Positions 1 through 10,321 of a DNA stretch of 12,482 nt are shown in pieces (position 1 is the first letter of the stretch; each line of letters opens with the position of its first letter). A program made the translations under genes and the position numbers. The notes under the pieces are model-generated. The model saw nothing but the letters and a program-made list of their open reading frames with translations, was not told where the DNA came from and searched no databases. The DNA comes from Planctomycetaceae bacterium (GTDB taxonomy: Bacteria; Planctomycetota; Phycisphaerae; Phycisphaerales; SM1A02): the NCBI GenBank assembly GCA_947459855.1, contig CANHFL010000007.1, positions 1 through 12,482 of the forward strand, in the 5' to 3' direction.

Positions 1-1
1 G

Positions 2-430
2 GCGGCCGACACGCTGGTCGCGCGCCGCGTGGACATGATCGCGCAGATTCCCGACGCGCTCAGCACCTCGGCGTTCCCCGCGCTGGGCCGCGTCTGCGAG
101 CGCACGCGGACGCCGCTGTTCAGCTTCACCACCGCGCACCTGCGCGCCGGCGCGATGGTGACCGTGGCGCGCGACTTCGAGATGCTCGGGCGCCAGGCCG
201 CGCACCAGGTGGACCGCATCCTGCGGGGCGAGGATCCGGCGAAGATGCCGTTCGAGGACCCCACGCGCACGATCACCGCGTTCAACCCCGACCGCGCGAA
301 GCTGTACGGCGTGGAGATCCCGCCGGCGTTCGCGGCGAAGGCGGACCTGACGGTGCGGGACACGGTGGCGGCGCCCGGGGCGGGCACTTCACCTGCGCCG
401 GCCACCCCGGCCAAGGAGCCCGCCAAGTGA
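2..430 (+). CDS. ABC transporter substrate-binding protein, ABC_sub_bind/TrpX-like (C-terminal part)
   Basis: The gene runs in from the left edge; 142 residues and the TGA stop are visible. It resembles the C-terminal lobe of periplasmic binding proteins of the ABC_sub_bind family (TrpX-like), which capture a small ligand outside the inner membrane and deliver it to a BPD_transp_2 permease. Family-like stretches are VDMIAQIPDALSTSAFPAL, then a region in which a strand (TPLFSF) precedes AGAMVTVARDFEMLGRQAA, then a helix ending in RILRGEDPAKMPFE. The last 25 or so residues are a Pro/Ala/Thr-rich tail outside the domain. The next three genes overlap one another and supply a STAS protein, a permease and an ATPase, which fixes the role as an importer binding protein. 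Family members are best known for tryptophan or peptide-like ligands, but the ligand here cannot be read from the sequence. The signal peptide would lie outside the window. Confidence 0.85.
   Translation, partial: AADTLVARRVDMIAQIPDALSTSAFPALGRVCERTRTPLFSFTTAHLRAGAMVTVARDFEMLGRQAAHQVDRILRGEDPAKMPFEDPTRTITAFNPDRAKLYGVEIPPAFAAKADLTVRDTVAAPGAGTSPAPATPAKEPAK
413..418 (+). promoter_or_regulatory. Shine-Dalgarno AAGGAG for the STAS gene
   Basis: AAGGAG lies inside the end of the binding-protein gene, 8 bases before the GTG at 427. It supports that GTG as the true start of the STAS gene, overlapping the upstream TGA as GTGA. Confidence 0.7.
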
Positions 431-1623
431 GGATCGCCCGCTCCCAGTCCGGCGCGACGATCGCGGTGAGCATGGCGGGCCGACTGGACGCCGCATGGGC
501 GGAGTTCGCGCTGGCCGAGCTGGACCAGGCGGTGCGCTCGGGCGCGACGCGCATCGAGCTGGACATGGCCGGCGTGGACTTCATGTCGTCGGTGGGCGTG
601 GGCGTGCTGCTGAAGACGCGCGCGAAGCTGCAGGCGGTGAGCGCCGTGCTGGTGGTGGTCGCCGCCAGCACGGCCGTGGCCGATGTGCTGCGCATGGCGA
701 AGCTCGACCGGGTGCTGGCGCTGGGCGAGGCGGCGGGCACACCGGGTGCCGCGCCCGCGGTCGCGGCGCCGCTGATCACGCTGCCCGGTGATGGGCTGGT
801 GAGCGGGCTCGTGGCGGCGCCGGCCGAACCGATGACGTGCCGCCGCGTGGGCAGCGCGGCCGAGCCGGCCGCGATCGACCCCGGGATGCAGGGCATCGCG
901 CTCGGCCACCTGGCGCTGGCGGGCGACGCGGCGGGCGCGGCCGGCCACTACGGCGAGGGCATCGTCGTCGCGGGTGCGGCCGTCACGAACGCGGCGCCGG
1001 CGAACCGCGTCGATTCGCTGGTCGGCCAGGGCCGCGCGGTGCGTGCGTGGGCGATCGATGCGCTGGTGGCCGAGGGCACGTGGGGGTGGGCCGGGTGGTT
1101 CGACGCCGCGGACGCCCCGACGGGCGGCATCGCGCTCTCCGACCTGCTCGCGCGCATGGTCGCGCTTGCGGGCGGCCCCGTCGCCGGCATGGTGGCGGGC
1201 GAGTGCGGCGGCGTGGTGGGCTGCTGGGCGCGCACGTCGCCCGACGAGTGGCCCATGCCCGTGCGCGAGATGGACGCCACCGCGATCCGCGGCTGCCTGC
1301 GCTTCGCGGGCGACCCGATGCACGCACGCGAGACCGCGGTCACGGCGTTCATCGCGTCCGCCGACGTGCGCGACGGGCTCCCCGACGCGATCGGCGCGGC
1401 CGCGGGCCCGGTCCGCATGCACGCGCACGTGGCGGTGGCGGCGTACCGGCCGGTGCCGCGCGGCAGCGCGACCGCCGGCATCACCACGATCCTGGCCGAG
1501 CAGCCACTACGCACCGTGGTGCACGCCGTGCGAACGCCGGAGGCCGAGACCACCTACGTGCGCGGCGCGGTCTTCTTCAGCCGGGTGGCGCTCCCCGCCC
1601 CGGCGGAAGGCGGTGACGCATGA
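427..1623 (+). CDS. STAS-domain protein with unassigned C-terminal domain, in ABC importer operon
   Basis: The product is 398 residues with a GTG start chosen from the AAGGAG 8 bases upstream. Residues 1-99 match a STAS (anti-sigma-factor antagonist) fold: a beta start, GRLDAAWAEF, and the signature DMAGVDFMSSVGVGVLLK at about 46-63. The position equivalent to the phosphorylated Ser58 of SpoIIAA appears to be Val56, so classical serine phosphorylation is doubtful. Residues 100-135 are an Ala/Pro/Gly-rich linker. Residues about 136-398 form a region I do not recognise, with landmarks GTWGWAGWF, GECGGVVGCWART, FIASADVRDGLPDAIGAAAG and MHAHVAVAAYRPVPRG. No membrane helix or signal peptide is evident, so it is probably cytoplasmic. 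The gene overlaps both neighbours by 4 bases and sits between the binding protein and permease of an ABC importer. By analogy with MlaB, which binds the Mla ATPase, it may regulate the transporter. A stress-response regulator merely carried in the operon is the alternative. Confidence 0.8.
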   Translation: MRIARSQSGATIAVSMAGRLDAAWAEFALAELDQAVRSGATRIELDMAGVDFMSSVGVGVLLKTRAKLQAVSAVLVVVAASTAVADVLRMAKLDRVLALGEAAGTPGAAPAVAAPLITLPGDGLVSGLVAAPAEPMTCRRVGSAAEPAAIDPGMQGIALGHLALAGDAAGAAGHYGEGIVVAGAAVTNAAPANRVDSLVGQGRAVRAWAIDALVAEGTWGWAGWFDAADAPTGGIALSDLLARMVALAGGPVAGMVAGECGGVVGCWARTSPDEWPMPVREMDATAIRGCLRFAGDPMHARETAVTAFIASADVRDGLPDAIGAAAGPVRMHAHVAVAAYRPVPRGSATAGITTILAEQPLRTVVHAVRTPEAETTYVRGAVFFSRVALPAPAEGGDA

Positions 1624-2543
1624 GCGTGCTGCTCGCGACGCTGGCGCTCGGCCTGGTGATGGCCATCCTCGCGCTCGGCATCTTCATCAGCTTCCGAGTG
1701 CTGGGCATGGCCGACATCACGGCCGACGGCAGCTTCACGCTGGGCGCGGCGGTGGTCGCGCGCCTGCTGGCGGCCGGCGTGAACCCGTGGCTCGCGACGG
1801 CGGCGGGCACCGTAGCCGGCTCTCTGGCCGGCCTGCTGACGGGCACGCTCGCCACGCGGTTCCGGATCAACACGTTGCTCGCGGGCATCCTGGTGATGAC
1901 CGCGCTCTACTCGATCGACCTGCGGATCATGGGTACGAGCAACCTCTCGCTGCCCGGCACCGGCGTTTTCCAGCCGTTCGACCGGGTGGTCGAGGCCGTG
2001 GCCGGCGCGCCGCGCATGACGATCCTGGGCCGCGACGTGGCGGCCCAGGAGCTGGGTGGGCTGCTGGGCGCGGCCGTGTTCGCGGGCCTGGTGACCGCGG
2101 TGCTGGCGTGGTACCTGCGCACCGAGAGCGGCACCGCGCTGCGCGCCACCGGCGACAACGCCCGCATGCTGCGTGCGCTGGGCACCAGCACCGACCGCGC
2201 CACGGTCATCGGGCTGGCGATGTCGAACGCGCTGGTCGCGCTCTCGGGCGCGCTGCTCGCGCAGATGCAGGGCTTCGCCGACGCGCAGATGGGGATCGGC
2301 ATGATCGTGATGGGCCTGGCCAGCGTGATCCTGGGCCAGACGCTCGTGGGCAACGTGCGGATCGGCGGCCTGGCGCTCGTGGGCGCGGTGATGGGCTCCG
2401 TGCTCTTCCGGCTGATGATCGCGATCGCGCTGCGCTGGGGCCTGGACCCGAACGACCTGAAGCTGGTGACGGCGCTCGTCGTCTTCGCGGCGATCGTCAC
2501 GCCCGGCATGCTGGCGCGCTGGAAGGCGGTGCCGCGTGCTTGA
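1620..2543 (+). CDS. ABC importer permease, BPD_transp_2 family (TrpY-like)
   Basis: This 307-residue integral membrane protein is the channel subunit of the importer. The N-terminal helix is followed by the family-like segment GMADITADGSFTLGAAV, then ATRFRINTLLAGILVMTALY and SIDLRIMGTSN, all characteristic of the uncharacterised permeases paired with ABC_sub_bind proteins. Several further hydrophobic helices follow, including AVFAGLVTAVLAWYL and the last one near KLVTALVVFAAIVTPGML. The stretch TESGTALRATGDNARMLRAL is the likely cytoplasmic coupling loop that contacts the ATPase. Length is normal for the family. The ATG overlaps the STAS stop as ATGA, and GGAAGG at 1605-1610 stands 9 bases upstream as the ribosome binding site. 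It overlaps the ATPase gene by 8 bases. The substrate is unknown. Confidence 0.9.
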   Translation: MSVLLATLALGLVMAILALGIFISFRVLGMADITADGSFTLGAAVVARLLAAGVNPWLATAAGTVAGSLAGLLTGTLATRFRINTLLAGILVMTALYSIDLRIMGTSNLSLPGTGVFQPFDRVVEAVAGAPRMTILGRDVAAQELGGLLGAAVFAGLVTAVLAWYLRTESGTALRATGDNARMLRALGTSTDRATVIGLAMSNALVALSGALLAQMQGFADAQMGIGMIVMGLASVILGQTLVGNVRIGGLALVGAVMGSVLFRLMIAIALRWGLDPNDLKLVTALVVFAAIVTPGMLARWKAVPRA

Positions 2544-3348
2544 GCTGCGCACCGTCCGCAAGACGTTCAACCCCGGCACGGCCAACGAGGTCCGCGCGCT
2601 GGACGGCCTGAACCTGGTGCTGGAGCCAGGCACGTTCACCGTGGTGATCGGCACCAACGGCAGCGGCAAGAGCACGCTGCAGGGCGTGGTGGGCGGCGCG
2701 CTGCCCGTCGAAGCGGGCCAGGTGCTGATCGGCGGCACGGACGTGACCGCCTGGCCCGAGCACCGCCGCGCCGCGCTCGTCGGCCGCGTGTTCCAGGATC
2801 CCTTCGCGGGCACCGCGCCCACGCTCACCGTCGCCGAGAACCTGGCGCTGGCCGGCAAGCGCACCGGCTGGCGCACGCTGGCGCCGCTCCTGCGCCGCAG
2901 CGCGCGCGCGGGCTGGCGCGACCAGCTGGCGCAGATCGGCCTGGGCCTGGAGAACCGCCTGGACGACCCGATCGGCCTGCTGAGCGGCGGCCAGCGCCAG
3001 GCGATCACGCTGGTGATGGCCGCGCTGACCGACCCCGTGCTCCTGCTGCTGGACGAGCACACCGCCGCGCTCGACCCGCGCAGCGCCGAGCTGGTGATGG
3101 AGGTCACGGCACGCATCGCCGCGCGCGGCAAGTCGACCGTGCTGATGGTCACGCACTCGATGGCGCAGGCCGTGCACCACGGCGACCGCGTGGTCGCCAT
3201 GCACCGCGGACAGGTGCGCCTGGACGCGCGCGGCCCCGAGAAGCGCCGACTCAGCGAGTCCGACCTGCGCGACTACTTCTCGCAGGTCCGCCGCGACGAC
3301 GCGTTCGACGCGCACGCGGCGCGGCTGGTGGCGACGCAGTATCGGTAA
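2536..3348 (+). CDS. ABC importer ATP-binding protein (TrpZ/COG1101-like)
   Basis: The product is 270 residues, has a GTG start, and is the ATPase that powers the importer at the cytoplasmic face of the inner membrane. All motifs are intact: Walker A GTNGSGKST at 39-47, Q-loop FQDP with Gln87, signature LSGGQRQ at 149-155, Walker B LLLLDEH at 169-175 with catalytic Glu174, and the H-loop VTHSM with His207. The form LDEHTAALDP, with His after the Walker B Glu, and VTHSMAQAVHHGDRVVAMH are typical of the ATPases that partner ABC_sub_bind binding proteins. The start is supported by GGAAGG at 2521-2526, 9 bases before the GTG, and by the family-like MLELRTVRKTFNPGT beginning. It is the last gene of the operon and converges on ade with 21 bases between them. 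Confidence 0.93.
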   Translation: MLELRTVRKTFNPGTANEVRALDGLNLVLEPGTFTVVIGTNGSGKSTLQGVVGGALPVEAGQVLIGGTDVTAWPEHRRAALVGRVFQDPFAGTAPTLTVAENLALAGKRTGWRTLAPLLRRSARAGWRDQLAQIGLGLENRLDDPIGLLSGGQRQAITLVMAALTDPVLLLLDEHTAALDPRSAELVMEVTARIAARGKSTVLMVTHSMAQAVHHGDRVVAMHRGQVRLDARGPEKRRLSESDLRDYFSQVRRDDAFDAHAARLVATQYR

Positions 3349-3369
3349 GCGGGCGCGTGCCCCCCGCCC

Positions 3370-7333
<3,964 letters not shown>

Positions 7334-7342
7334 GCCGACGAA

Positions 7343-7370
7343 CACGCGCCGCGGGCGGCCGCGGCGCGTG
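7343..7370 (+). terminator. GC-rich hairpin after katG
   Basis: Perfect 11-base arms CACGCGCCGCG (7343-7353) and CGCGGCGCGTG (7360-7370) enclose a 6-base loop, 9 bases after the katG stop. No T-run follows, so it may end transcription inefficiently or protect the 3' end of the message. Confidence 0.5.
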
Positions 7371-7394
7371 GGAGGCGCGAAACCCGTGTTTCCC

Positions 7395-7424
7395 GGCGAA
7401 GCCCGTCAGTCGACGGGCTTCGCC
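7395..7424. terminator. 13-bp perfect hairpin between convergent katG and lipoprotein genes
   Basis: Arms at 7395-7407 and 7412-7424 pair perfectly around the 4-base loop AGTC. On the plus strand TTCTT follows, which fits an intrinsic terminator for katG. On the minus strand the hairpin covers the last codons of the lipoprotein gene, whose TGA starts at the last loop base and continues into the 3' arm. It may act in both directions. Confidence 0.6.
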
Positions 7425-8002
7425 TTCTTGAAGAGCGCCTTCAGCGCAAGCGTCCAGTCGTCGACCACGCCTTCGATCGTGCCCAGTTCGCCCATGCGCT
7501 TCGTGCTGCGCCGGCCCAGGTGGCTGGTCTCCATGTACGCCGCGACCACGGGGCCCGTGGCGCCGTCGGTGCAGTAGATCTCGCATGCCGCGTAGCCAAG
7601 GTCGGCGCGGTTCTCGGTGCCCACCGAGCGCACGTTGCGGGCGGGGTCGTTCGCACGCAGCGCCGTCAGCGCGGCGTGGATCACCAGCGTCTTCGGACCG
7701 GTGCCCTGCCACCCGACGAACTCCTTGCGCAGTCGGCCCTCGAGCAGCGCGCAGACCTGCTTGATGTCCTCGTCCGAGACCTCGTACTGGCCGGTCGTGA
7801 CCGGGCGTACCTGGTCGATCTGGATGGAGCCGTACTCCGAGGCGCTGGCGGCGGGATCGATCCACTGGTGCGACTCGTCGGGGCCGGGACCGTCGACCAG
7901 CGTCACCGACTTCGGGATGAAGCCGAGCCGCGGCTCGACGAAGGGCTGCGCGCAGGCAGCGAGCGCGAGGACTGGGACCGCGAGGACGAGGCAGGTTCGC
8001 AT
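7406..8002 (-). CDS. Predicted lipoprotein, possibly DUF3313-like
   Basis: The product is 198 residues. Residues 1-17 are a short lipoprotein signal, with a hydrophobic stretch ending in the lipobox LAAC, so Cys17 would be lipidated and the protein anchored to a membrane outside the cytoplasm. The mature part has DPAASASEYGSIQIDQVRP near 50-70, an amphipathic helix EDIKQVCALLEGRLRKEF, a strand PKTLVIHAALTAL, then ADLGYAACEIYCTDGATG with two close cysteines, and a closing helix ALKALFKKAKPVD. This order recalls the DUF3313 lipoproteins, but the match is from memory and moderate; the function is unknown. The ATG at 8002 was chosen because the signal peptide begins there; the longer open frame upstream runs antisense-like through crcB. 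There is no Shine-Dalgarno sequence, but TACCCT lies 7 bases upstream. It is a single gene, convergent with katG. Confidence 0.8.
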   Translation of the reverse strand: MRTCLVLAVPVLALAACAQPFVEPRLGFIPKSVTLVDGPGPDESHQWIDPAASASEYGSIQIDQVRPVTTGQYEVSDEDIKQVCALLEGRLRKEFVGWQGTGPKTLVIHAALTALRANDPARNVRSVGTENRADLGYAACEIYCTDGATGPVVAAYMETSHLGRRSTKRMGELGTIEGVVDDWTLALKALFKKAKPVD

Positions 8003-8009
8003 GGGGGGA

Positions 8010-8015
8010 AGGGTA
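8010..8015 (-). promoter_or_regulatory. Putative -10 element (TACCCT) of the lipoprotein gene, leaderless type
   Basis: TACCCT on the minus strand ends 7 bases before the ATG. The spacer is CTTCCCC-like and has no purine-rich ribosome binding site. Hexamer and spacing are identical to those before ade. No -35 consensus is evident. Confidence 0.4.
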
Positions 8016-8027
8016 CGAGATCGGCCG

Positions 8028-8055
8028 AGCGCGGTTCGCGGCGAAAGTCCGCGCT
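8028..8055 (-). terminator. Possible hairpin at the end of the crcB operon
   Basis: Arms AGCGCGG (8028-8034) and CCGCGCT (8049-8055) pair over 7 bases, with a nested 4-base pairing TTCG/CGAA inside. It starts 3 bases past the stop of the last crcB gene. No T-run follows, so termination is uncertain. Confidence 0.3.
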
Positions 8056-8058
8056 GCG

Positions 8059-8514
8059 TCATTTGCCGAGTTTCCAGCCTGCGGCCGCGGCGGCGATGCC
8101 GACCACGCCGTTGAAGGCCAGGATCGCAACCAGGCGGACGTGGTCGCCTTCGCCCACCGCCTGCGCCGCGTCCCACGCGAAGCCGCTGACGGTGGTGAAC
8201 CCGCCCAGCACCCCGACGGACCACAGGTGCTCGCGCACGCGGCGGAGGTGCGGCAGGCCCAGCGGGCGGCCGTCGGCGTCGGCGGCGGCCAGCCGCGCGA
8301 AGAGCCACCCGGCCGCGAACGCGCCGAGGCCGTTCACCGTCAGGTGCGCGCCGTACGCCGGCAGGCCCACCGCGGCGAACGCCGCCTGCACGCCGGCACG
8401 CGCGCCGCTGCCCAGCAGGCCGCCGGCGAACGCCGCGAGCAGCAGCTTCCACTCCGCCAGGCGCTCGGGCTGTCCGTGCGCGTGGGCCGTCGGCGCATCG
8501 TTCGGCCCGTTCAT
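8059..8514 (-). CDS. crcB: Fluoride channel subunit CrcB/FluC (second of pair)
   Basis: The product is 151 residues with four predicted membrane helices, a Fluc-type channel subunit that exports fluoride as a dimer of small proteins. Family marks are GGLLGSGAR with Arg39, LTVNGLGAF with Asn61, and GGFTTVSGF at 104-112. Fluc channels use a Phe box in this last motif; here the two positions are Phe106 and Val109, so one aromatic is lost. Asn135 in the last helix lies about where a conserved Ser is usual. The first 24 residues form an extra polar, His-containing N-terminus (TAHAHGQ). The ATG overlaps the stop of the preceding crcB gene as ATGA, with a G-run just upstream as the ribosome binding site. 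Two adjacent, diverged copies suggest a heterodimeric channel, as in many bacteria with crcB pairs. It is the last gene of the operon. Confidence 0.88.
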   Translation of the reverse strand: MNGPNDAPTAHAHGQPERLAEWKLLLAAFAGGLLGSGARAGVQAAFAAVGLPAYGAHLTVNGLGAFAAGWLFARLAAADADGRPLGLPHLRRVREHLWSVGVLGGFTTVSGFAWDAAQAVGEGDHVRLVAILAFNGVVGIAAAAAGWKLGK

Positions 8515-8909
8515 GCGGCGCCCCCCGCCGCCGTGCGCGCCAGCGCGCCGCCCGCGAAGGCGAGCGCCGGCGACCCGAGCAGCGTGACCGCCCACAGCGC
8601 CGCGGCCTGGCCGCGCTGGCCGCGCAGCACGAGCTGCACGACGTCCACCGTGAACGCCGAGTACGTGGTCCAGCCCGCAAGCACGCCCATGACGGCCGTC
8701 GGCACCCAGGCGCCGCCGGCGTCGGCCAGCGCCTGCGTGCCGCCCGCCGCCATGCCCATCACGAACGCCCCCGCCAGGTTGATGATCGCGACCGACCACC
8801 ACGTCGCGAGCAACCGGCGCAGCAGCGCGTCGCGCACCCACGCGCGCAGCACGCAGCCGCACGCGCCGGCCAGGGCAAGCAGGACGATGCCGGCGGGTCC
8901 GGACGTCAT
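8511..8909 (-). CDS. crcB: Fluoride channel subunit CrcB/FluC (first of pair)
   Basis: The product is 132 residues with four helices, normal for the family. It shows GACGCVLR with Arg22, a second helix AIINLAGAFVMG with Asn44, and the third-helix break GVLAGWTTYSAFT at 75-87. The two Phe-box positions are Trp80 and Tyr83, aromatic but not Phe. The fourth helix is WAVTLLGSPALAFAGGAL. Start ATG 8909 overlaps the stop of the FG-GAP protein gene as ATGA; AAGGAG occurs 14 bases upstream, rather far, so translational coupling is likely to matter. The earlier open frame is antisense-like and unconvincing. It is partnered by the next crcB gene, which it overlaps by 4 bases. No fluoride riboswitch was seen before this gene or at the head of its unit. 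Confidence 0.9.
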   Translation of the reverse strand: MTSGPAGIVLLALAGACGCVLRAWVRDALLRRLLATWWSVAIINLAGAFVMGMAAGGTQALADAGGAWVPTAVMGVLAGWTTYSAFTVDVVQLVLRGQRGQAAALWAVTLLGSPALAFAGGALARTAAGGAA

Positions 8910-10303
8910 CGCAGCCCGTTCAGCTCCTTCAGGAACGCGGCGCATTCGCAGGCGTCGAGTGCACGGCGGATGTCGTGGATGAAGCGGTCGCGGAACGAGG
9001 CGGTCGCCGCCTCGGGCCATGCGATCCGCACCCACTCCTCCCATTCCCGGCCGTGCCCCGACACGATCAGCTCCTGCACGCCGGCCACCATCGCGCCGAT
9101 CATCTCCGGGCACGGCAGGTAGTCGCCCTCGCCGGCGCGTCCCTCGCGCAGGGCGGCCAGCGCGGCGTCCATCGGCGAGGCCTGTTGCGCGTCGCCCAGG
9201 CGGCCGGACTTCGCGGCGCCGGCGAGGCATGCGCCGAAGGTGTCCCGCGCGGCCTTGGCGTGGGCGGCAAGGCGCGACGCATCGGCCGGACGCCGCATTC
9301 GCGGCGCGTCCTCGACCCACGCGCGGCGCTCGCGGTCCCAGGTGCAGGCGACCAGCAGGTCCTGCGCGTAGGCGCCGGGCGTGACCTGGTACCGGAAGCC
9401 GTGGCAGACGCGCAGGAAAGTCCAGTCGCCGCGTGCCTCGTCGCGGCGGAAGATGCCGTCACCGACGGTGCGGATGGCCGCGGCGTCGGTGGTCGCGGCG
9501 GGATCGATGCACCCCCAGACGACACCGCCGCCGCTGCCCGTGTTGATCGAGCCGATGCAGACGTCGCCGCGGCCGTCGCCATCGACATCGCCGCCGAAGC
9601 CGGGGGCGCCGGGCTCGGGCATGGCGGGCTGGGCCCATCCGGCGGCCGGCGGCACGACACCGAAGGCGTACGGGGGAGGACCGATCGCCCCCGCGATCTC
9701 GATCACCGACGCGCCGCCGTGCAGGCCCGGCACGCCCACGAGCACTCGCTCGTGGTCGCGCCAGCCCGGGTACCGGTCGGCCCATCGGGGCGGTCCGCCG
9801 ATCGGCGGATCCCAGCCGAGCCATGCATGCAGGGGATCGACCTGGCGCACGACGCATGAGCCGTCGGGGAAGTCTGCACGACCCTGCTCGACCCAGCGCG
9901 GCAGCAGCGCCGACGCGACGACGCAGTGCGCACCCTGCCACAGCAGGTACGGCAACGCCAGCACGACCGCCACGGCGCACGCAACGCCGGCCATCGCCCA
10001 CCGTCCGTGCCGTCGCAGCGCGTCGCGTTCTTCGTGCGTCACCGTGCCGCACTCGCTGCACCTCACGCCCCCGGGGGAACCGAACGCCGCCGTAGGGTCG
10101 AAAGCGTGCGCGCAGCGCGGGCATCGGCGCACGCCGTCGGGGCGCCAGCGGCGGCCAAGGATCGACCAGAGGACCACGGCCAGCGGCAGCGCCATGGCGG
10201 CGAACGTCGCCCAGCGCCACGGGCCTTCGAATGCAGGCGACAGCACATCCAGGCGGTCGTAGAGCGCCTGCTGGGCGAGGAGCGTGGTCGCGGCTGCGTG
10301 CAT
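8906..10303 (-). CDS. Membrane protein with zinc ribbon and FG-GAP-like repeats, unknown function
   Basis: The product is 465 residues. Two membrane helices (about 32-49 and 102-121) flank a basic loop with a zinc ribbon, Cys61-x2-Cys64 and Cys82-x2-Cys85. The positive charges RRWRPDGVRR and RDALRRHGR place this loop in the cytoplasm and the remaining 340 residues outside. That region holds HERVLVGVPGLHGGASVIEI near 184-203 and then FGGDVDGDGRGDVCIGSINTG near 237-256. Both resemble FG-GAP repeats of integrin-like propellers; Asp239, Asp241, Asp243 and Asp247 form a calcium-loop pattern. The C-terminal third (about 330-465) is mostly helical, with several acidic and Cys residues, and is unrecognised. 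Such zinc-ribbon membrane proteins are common in planctomycetes. It begins 33 bases after the exporter adaptor gene and overlaps crcB by 4 bases. Two FG-GAP units are too few for a full propeller. The function is unknown. Confidence 0.75.
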   Translation of the reverse strand: MHAAATTLLAQQALYDRLDVLSPAFEGPWRWATFAAMALPLAVVLWSILGRRWRPDGVRRCPRCAHAFDPTAAFGSPGGVRCSECGTVTHEERDALRRHGRWAMAGVACAVAVVLALPYLLWQGAHCVVASALLPRWVEQGRADFPDGSCVVRQVDPLHAWLGWDPPIGGPPRWADRYPGWRDHERVLVGVPGLHGGASVIEIAGAIGPPPYAFGVVPPAAGWAQPAMPEPGAPGFGGDVDGDGRGDVCIGSINTGSGGGVVWGCIDPAATTDAAAIRTVGDGIFRRDEARGDWTFLRVCHGFRYQVTPGAYAQDLLVACTWDRERRAWVEDAPRMRRPADASRLAAHAKAARDTFGACLAGAAKSGRLGDAQQASPMDAALAALREGRAGEGDYLPCPEMIGAMVAGVQELIVSGHGREWEEWVRIAWPEAATASFRDRFIHDIRRALDACECAAFLKELNGLR

Positions 10304-10315
10304 GCGGCGGGCCGC

Positions 10316-10321
10316 AGGATA
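10316..10321 (-). promoter_or_regulatory. Weak candidate -10 element (TATCCT) before the zinc-ribbon/FG-GAP gene
   Basis: TATCCT on the minus strand lies 12 bases before the ATG, in the 33-base gap after the adaptor gene. The gene has no Shine-Dalgarno sequence. If active, it would make the FG-GAP-crcB-crcB genes a separate unit with a very short leader. Confidence 0.22.

Noticed and set aside
1554..3200. A 548-codon open frame antisense to the permease and ATPase genes, and similar ones such as 3251-5038 (-), 974-2611 (+) and 837-1616 (+).
   Set aside because: The translations are Arg/Ala/Pro/His-rich low-complexity shadows, common in very GC-rich DNA where stop codons are rare. The opposite or alternative frame encodes clear protein families.
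3349..3369. A terminator between the ABC ATPase gene and ade.
   Set aside because: Only 5-bp pairings (GCGGG/CCCGC or GGGCG/CGCCC) are possible, expected by chance in this composition, and no T-run follows.
8003..8680. An upstream extension of the lipoprotein frame to 8680.
   Set aside because: It overlaps both crcB genes with low-complexity sequence, and the lipoprotein signal starts exactly at the ATG at 8002.
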